Source: Helichrysum umbraculigerum
Lineage: Eukaryota; Streptophyta; Magnoliopsida; Asterales; Asteraceae
Length of the DNA stretch: 64,000 nt
Assembly (NCBI GenBank): GCA_949592205.1
Contig: CATIUR010000003.1
Location: 166,521,759-166,585,758 of the forward strand
Direction: 5' to 3'
Positions 59,324-64,000 of this stretch are shown piece by piece. Made by a program: the position numbers and the translations under genes. The notes below the pieces were generated by a model. It was given only the letters and a program-made list of their open reading frames with translations. It was not told the origin of the DNA and searched no databases. How positions within the stretch are numbered: position 1 is the stretch's first letter; each line of letters begins with the position of its first letter.

Positions 59324-59607
59324 CATCCCCACAATTTATAACACATGTGATAGTAATTTGTAAACCCATCAAAAAATGGAGAAAAAAAAAAGTTGTCGAA
59401 AGTATAGTTTGTCAGATCTTAAATCGAAGAGGAGAAAACGTTGAAATTTATGGTGCAATTTTCATAATTTTTCGACTTGTCGTCTGTGAGATATTTAATT
59501 TTTAAAAAGCTGGAGGAAATGGGTATTTGATAAATGAGTGGTTAAAATTGATTCCCTCATTCTCACACAAATTCTTATTCTCATTTGAATCTCACTCAAA
59601 CAATTAT

Positions 59608-60213
59608 ATAAGTTTAACCAAATACAATTTCGTAAGTTATGTTCATCCGATGAAGATAATCTAAAATAAATCTTTATGCATTATTATTAAATTAAAAAAT
59701 GTCACTAATTTCTATTGAAATAAAAGAAATGCCACCCACTCTCAATCAACGCAGAAAATGGCGGAATGGGAACAAAGGCAAACAATTACACGCCTTATTC
59801 TTTCCTTTTATTTTAATTTTTATTATTAAACCCGTGATAACACGGGCTTTGTAAGATGCTTTATTTGTTGAAATATAAATAAATATTAATTATGTTTATG
59901 TTAAAAAGCGAGTAATACTCCGTAAATAATAAGAATCTAAGATGTAGAGTAATAATGATGTATCCGACAGAATATTATAAAATCATAATATTAAGAGTTG
60001 AAATAAGTTAAGCGAGAAATTTTCAATATAGTAGTATCAAACATCAATTATAAGACATCATATCTATTATAAGACATCTTTTAAGTTACATTTAGTTTGT
60101 AGAATTTGATTGAGCTTGATAAAATTGGAATCTTAATTCCAGTTTGTATAGGTTTTTGGTTTTAAGATAAATTGAATTGCAAGTCAACAAAGTGGAATTA
60201 ATATACATATGGA
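59608..60213. other. Intergenic with Helitron-type hairpin relic
   Basis: AT-rich. CCCGTG-ATAA-CACGGG (59831-59846) is a perfect hairpin like Helitron 3' ends in this window (minus-strand sense), but the CTAG that should follow is absent. Confidence 0.45.
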
Positions 60214-60498
60214 CATAGTTGCTAACTCGTGACTCGACTCGTGATTCGTGATCTCGATTTTTAACTCGTGACTCGGTTTGACTCTTAAGAGTCACTATTT
60301 TACAATATATATGTATACGTATGTCTATATTGTTGTTTAAGATTTTTGTTTTTAAGTGATGTAAAACATAGTAAAATTCGATAATTAGTCGTAAGCGTCA
60401 AAGTCATTTAAGAGTCGGGGTTCAAGTCGCATCGTTTTTTGAATTTTAACTCGACTCGTAAGAGTCGACTCGTGAGTCGTAAGAGTTTAACAACTATG
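60214..60498. mobile_element. hAT-like MITE rich in GACTCG
   Basis: Ends CATAGTTGCTAACTCGTGAC and GTAAGAGTTTAACAACTATG are inverted; flanks CATATGGA (60206-60213) and CATATAGA (60499-60506) match at 7 of 8, fitting an 8-bp hAT duplication. Arms are studded with ACTCG/CGAGT motifs, e.g. AGAGTCGACTCGTGAGTCG. Confidence 0.68.
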
Positions 60499-60766
60499 CA
60501 TATAGATATATATGTTTTACTATAAAGATTATATTAAAATATTAAATATTGTTTAAAGGATATTATTAATTCGATCAAAGACTTAATAAAACTGAAAAGT
60601 TGTATTTGTGAAAAGGTTGATCAGGATATTCTTTGACAAGCAATTTTTAGGGCTCATTAATTACACCAATTAATTTCTTGAAATCTTGCAAAGGTATCAT
60701 TCAAACATTCTATCAAATTCACCACAATTATTTTTAGGTTGCATTTGCTCTATAGACAATGCACGT

Positions 60767-61515
60767 ATCATACGTATGTTTAATGCAAAAGGTGGATAAG
60801 ATGAATATTTATATTAACTTGATGATTATATATTGTTAACTCGTGTATTGAGACTGTTCGATGTAAAACTAACCGTAAATTGTTAAGTTTGTGACGTATC
60901 ACCCATTTTTTATATGAAATTATAATGTTAATATTTCAATATTTAACTACTAATTAAGACTAAATAAATCATAATTAGCAAAAATCATACGTATGTTTAA
61001 TGCAAAAGGTGGATAAGATGAATATTTATATTAACTTGATGATTATATATTGTTAACTCGTGTATTGAGACTGTTCGATGTAAAACTAACTGTAAATTGT
61101 TAAGTTTGTGACGTATCACCCATTTTTAATATGAAATTATAATGTTTAGTTTGTACTAATATTTCAATATTTAGAGTAAATTCTATAAATGATCCCTGTG
61201 GTTTACATTGATTTACGAAAACAGTCCCTGTACTTTTTTTTCAACGTTTTCGGTCCAATAACTTTGGATTTGCCCATAAATGGTCCCTTAACTTTGGATT
61301 TTTGCTCGCAAATGGTCCTCCGTCTAACTTTGGATTTGCTCGCAAATAGTCCCTTAAAGGACCATTTGCGAGCAAATCCAAAGTTATTGGACCGAAAACA
61401 TTGAAAAAAAAGTACAGGGACTTTTTTCGTAAATCAATGTAAACCACATGGACCATTTATGGAATTTACTCCAATATTTAACTACTAATTAAGACTAAAT
61501 AAATCATAATTAGCA
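60767..61515. repeat. 217-bp tandem duplication, second copy split by a MITE
   Basis: Copy 1 is 60767-60983; copy 2 starts at 60984 with the same ATCATACGTATGTTTAATGC and runs to 61173, resuming at 61481 after the MITE and ending CATAATTAGCA at 61515. The copies differ by a few substitutions and an about 11-base insert in copy 2 near 61146. Confidence 0.92.
61174..61471. mobile_element. Mutator-like MITE, 298 bp
   Basis: Flanked by CAATATTTA (61165-61173; 61472-61480). Ends GAGTAAATTCTATAAATGAT and ATTTATGGAATTTACTC are inverted; arms pair through TTTACATTGATTTACG and AAAGTTATTGG. Copy 1 of the surrounding duplication shows the site with a single CAATATTTA. Confidence 0.93.
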
Positions 61516-61644
61516 AAGGTATATGCACCCAATATAACATCAACTCTCTAACCACTGTAGGAATGGTCACATGAAATCTAAACATATTGGAACCAAAACT
61601 ATTTGCAAATATAAAAAGAAGGGAATTAATATAATAATCACATA

Positions 61645-61909
61645 CTCCCTCCGTCCCGGTTTAATAGTCCATTATTTCCATTTTGGGATGTCCCAAATTA
61701 ATTGTCCATTACCAAATATAGAAAGGTAACATGATTCTTTTTACTATATTGTCCCTACTTTAAAAATTAAATTACAAAAGTGAAAGGAAGTTCAAATTAA
61801 TTGGTTAGGGGTAAGAATGTCATTGTGCAAAAAGTAAGTAATAATTATTGTGTTTATCTTAAACTGCGTGTAGTTCTGTCTGAAGACAATTAAATTGGGA
61901 CGGAGGGAG
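61645..61909. mobile_element. Stowaway MITE
   Basis: TA-flanked (61643-61644; 61910-61911), 265 bp, perfect ends CTCCCTCCGTCCC and GGGACGGAGGGAG; Tc1/mariner-derived. Confidence 0.93.
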
Positions 61910-61911
61910 TA

Positions 61912-61914
<3 letters not shown>

Positions 61915-61951
<37 letters not shown>

Positions 61952-62244
61952 AGATATAAAGCATCTTAGCCTTCCATTTTTAGCAAATTTTAAGAACAAA
62001 TTTAAGACTCAACAATTTAAATATTCATATTATTAGAAATTGTGTTATGATAACTATTTTACTAAATAGCAATTAACTCACTTTCTCTATACCTCAACAT
62101 AAATTTTCCAGCACTATAATGGACATATTTCATCAGCAAAGCTAGCTAATATATCGAAAAATAAGAAAATTGACGTAACACTACATGGGTCAATATAATT
62201 TACGGATTTTATTTTATGCCGCATTGTGCGGGTTATTTTGCTAG
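61915..62244 (+). mobile_element. Small Helitron with TATC microsatellite at its 5' end
   Basis: Starts A|TC within (TATC)n (61912-61951), then TATAGATATAAAGC as in plant Helitron 5' ends; ends with the hairpin CCGCA-TTG-TGCGG (62219-62231), then CTAG (62241-62244) and T. About 330 bp, non-coding. The exact start inside the microsatellite cannot be fixed. Confidence 0.75.
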
Positions 62245-62245
62245 T

Positions 62246-63249
62246 AATTATAAATGTATGAAGAGACACACATGCTTATCAATGTAGTACAATATCTCCT
62301 TAGTGACTAAGATTACATAATTTATTTCTTCCATCATTCTAAAATATCAGTTGAAAAACAATTACTAAAGTAGATTTTTTAGGGAAATTGAGAAATTTGA
62401 TTGGTTAATTGTAAATCTTGTGAAATTTATTAATTTGGTTGGGTAATAAGTCTCACATTAAACAAAACTTTTCATAGTAATTTTTTTTATTCCTTTGGTG
62501 CCTTAAACTTCATAAAATTAGCATAAACTTGTGTATACACTTCGACATTTATCTTTCATCTATTTAAATGTTAAACCCGTTATATACAATGATGTTGGAT
62601 CAAACACTCCTTTTTAAACTTTTATCCACTCACACTTTAAGTCTTATTATACGGTCATTTTTAAGACATGTTACATAATGAAACAACATCAAGAAAATAT
62701 ATTAGTTATAAAAAAGTTATAGACATGAAGCTTTTAACCACAATCGAAATCATCTATCCATCTTACTAACTCAAATGGAACATAAAAAATGGGTTGTTCC
62801 AAATTAAAACCTATGGAATACGTTCATGGAAATACATATAAATTGTAATATTGATTTATATTTAGTCTAAATCAACTATTTTGAAATTATATTTTGATAT
62901 TATCAAGCTTGAATAAAATAAAAATTATTTTATTTTATTTTGCAAGGATAAAATAAAAATTATACAGACGTATATAAATAAATTACATAAATTTGAAGGA
63001 CGCTTTATTAAATAAGGATAAAAGTTTGATTGTGATTAGAATTAAATAGAAATCAATACATACGTAATTTTCATAATTTTCATAGTATATATGAATAAAT
63101 AAAAGTTTGAAGTAGATAAAAAAATCAAAAGAGATTTTTTAGGTGAATAATTAGATTTGATTGGTCAATTGAAAGGGGTGTAAAATTGAAGCATTTGATT
63201 GGTTAATAGGAGCCAGTTTTCAAACAAAATTCACTTATCAAGGTTTTCT

Positions 63250-63255
<6 letters not shown>
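62246..63255. other. Intergenic
   Basis: AT-rich; direct similarity between about 62370-62420 and 63130-63200 (both with TTTAGGGAAATTGAG/TTTTTTAGGTGAATAA and TTTGATTGGT-AATTG) hints at a repeated element, not delimited. Confidence 0.35.

Positions 63256-63340
<85 letters not shown>
63256..63340. repeat. (AT)n microsatellite
   Basis: About 42 AT units. Confidence 0.97.
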
Positions 63341-63343
<3 letters not shown>

Positions 63344-63404
63344 GATTTATTTATTATTGCTTTATCTTTTATTTTTACATAAGTCAAAACAAGAATATGT
63401 ATAC

Positions 63405-64000
63405 TCCTTAGAGCACATGGAGCGCTTGATGGAGTTTCAGTGTTCAGTTCAGTGTTTTTGAGAACACTGAACCATAACACTGAAGTAGAAAAGTGGGATA
63501 ATGGTTAATCTTGAGGTTCAGTGTTCAGTTCAGTGTTCTCATGATTATTTTATTAAATTTTTTTTTTTGTAAAAACAAATTAAATGCTTAAAAATAATAG
63601 AAAATAAAAACAAGTAACATTAAATTAAAAAGTACTTTCATTCAATAATTAAAGTTCCTAAAAATACATAATTAAAATACGATAATTGAAGTTCCTAAAA
63701 ATACATAATTAAAGTACCTAAAAATACATGATTAAAGTTCCTAAAAATATATAATTAAAATACGATAATTTAAAAATACATAATTATTCGTCATCCGTTT
63801 CCGATCCACCAACCGAACCCGATTTTAAAATACATAATTATTCGCTATTCATCATACGCTAGTTTTTTAAAAATTTTAATTTTTTTTTAAGTAACCGTTG
63901 AAAAGTTTGAAAAAAAAAACATGAAAACGTCGGATCGAGCAACGTTACAAACCAAACGCCGGTGGAAAACGCCGGCCACGAACGCCGGTGGGGTGTGCCG
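63405..64000. repeat. Transposon-like terminal segment, partial
   Basis: Starts near TTAGAGCACATGGAGCG with repeated AGTGTTCAGTTCAGTG (63440-63540), then four to five copies of a TTCCTAAAAATACATAATTAA unit (about 63645-63785), then GC-rich inverted GCCGGTGG/CCACCGGC motifs at the window end. On the minus strand 63790-63830 could encode a tail SGSVGGSETDDE then stop, reminiscent of the C-terminus of a transposon-encoded protein; the remainder is not coding. Possibly a PIF/Harbinger derivative; runs off the window. Confidence 0.35.

Larger units (their letters stand above)
57379..59598. mobile_element. Mutator-like fold-back element with telomere-type repeats, copy 3 (interrupted)
   Basis: Flanked by AACAATTAT (57370-57378; 59599-59607). 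Left arm and (TTTAGGG)-type centre at 57379-57850; right arm 59330-59598 with TAACACATGTGATAGTAATTTG, AACGTTGAAATTTATGG and CTCATTTGAATCTCACTC. About 1.5 kb of other elements separates the halves: a MITE (57893-58323), an AT microsatellite, a CAGGGGCGGA fragment and another MITE (about 58925-59323). Confidence 0.8.

Noticed and set aside
61189..61456. Two nearly identical 71-codon ORFs on opposite strands
   Set aside because: They mirror each other because they lie in the inverted arms of a MITE.

Overview
This is a eudicot plant nuclear region. The evidence is plant-type split genes, AT-rich intergenic DNA, plant telomere-type TTTAGGG repeats inside transposons, and a dense load of plant DNA transposons and Ty3/gypsy LTR elements. 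The repeat types would fit an asterid such as Asteraceae, but I cannot fix the species from the sequence.

Six host genes are supported by splice-consistent, in-frame exon models. In order they are: the 3' part of a transmembrane 9 (EMP70/TMN8-like) gene (+, 241-2583, 5' end outside the window); a plastid-type M17 leucine aminopeptidase (+, 3550-8827, 10 exons); a DNA-3-methyladenine glycosylase I family gene (+, 15892-19322, 5 exons); a group I, two-domain WRKY factor resembling WRKY32 (-, 21552-25913, 5 exons, one apparent GC-AG intron); a purine permease (+, 38912-39985); and a divergent eIF5A (-, 42805-43901, 5 exons, altered C-terminus). They are unrelated housekeeping, transport and regulatory genes and do not form a pathway or cluster.

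The rest is mobile DNA, often nested. A near-pristine 8.5-kb Ty3/gypsy chromovirus (27641-36186; LTRs with one visible difference; one open 1,517-codon gag-pol) sits inside a non-autonomous Helitron (26563-36539). A second Helitron (41129-about 42566) holds a Mutator-like fold-back element. A third, tentative one (45132-50509) holds another fold-back element and a 2.9-kb solo LTR. A second solo LTR lies at 52360-54425. Seven inverted-repeat elements have matching or near-matching 9-bp target duplications, typical of Mutator-like MITEs; three belong to one family with telomere-like repeats at the centre. Stowaway, Tourist-like and hAT-like MITEs and a SINE with a 16-bp target duplication complete the picture.

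The most unusual signals are arrays of GC-rich palindromes at the same offset (about 600-855 bp) in two divergent LTRs with unrelated motifs; the fold-back family built round telomere-type repeats; a tandem duplication that preserves the empty site of a MITE next to its filled copy; a canonical E2F site in a putative Helitron end; and a Helitron-like segment carrying gene-like pieces. None is a proven new system; each is described with what would test it.
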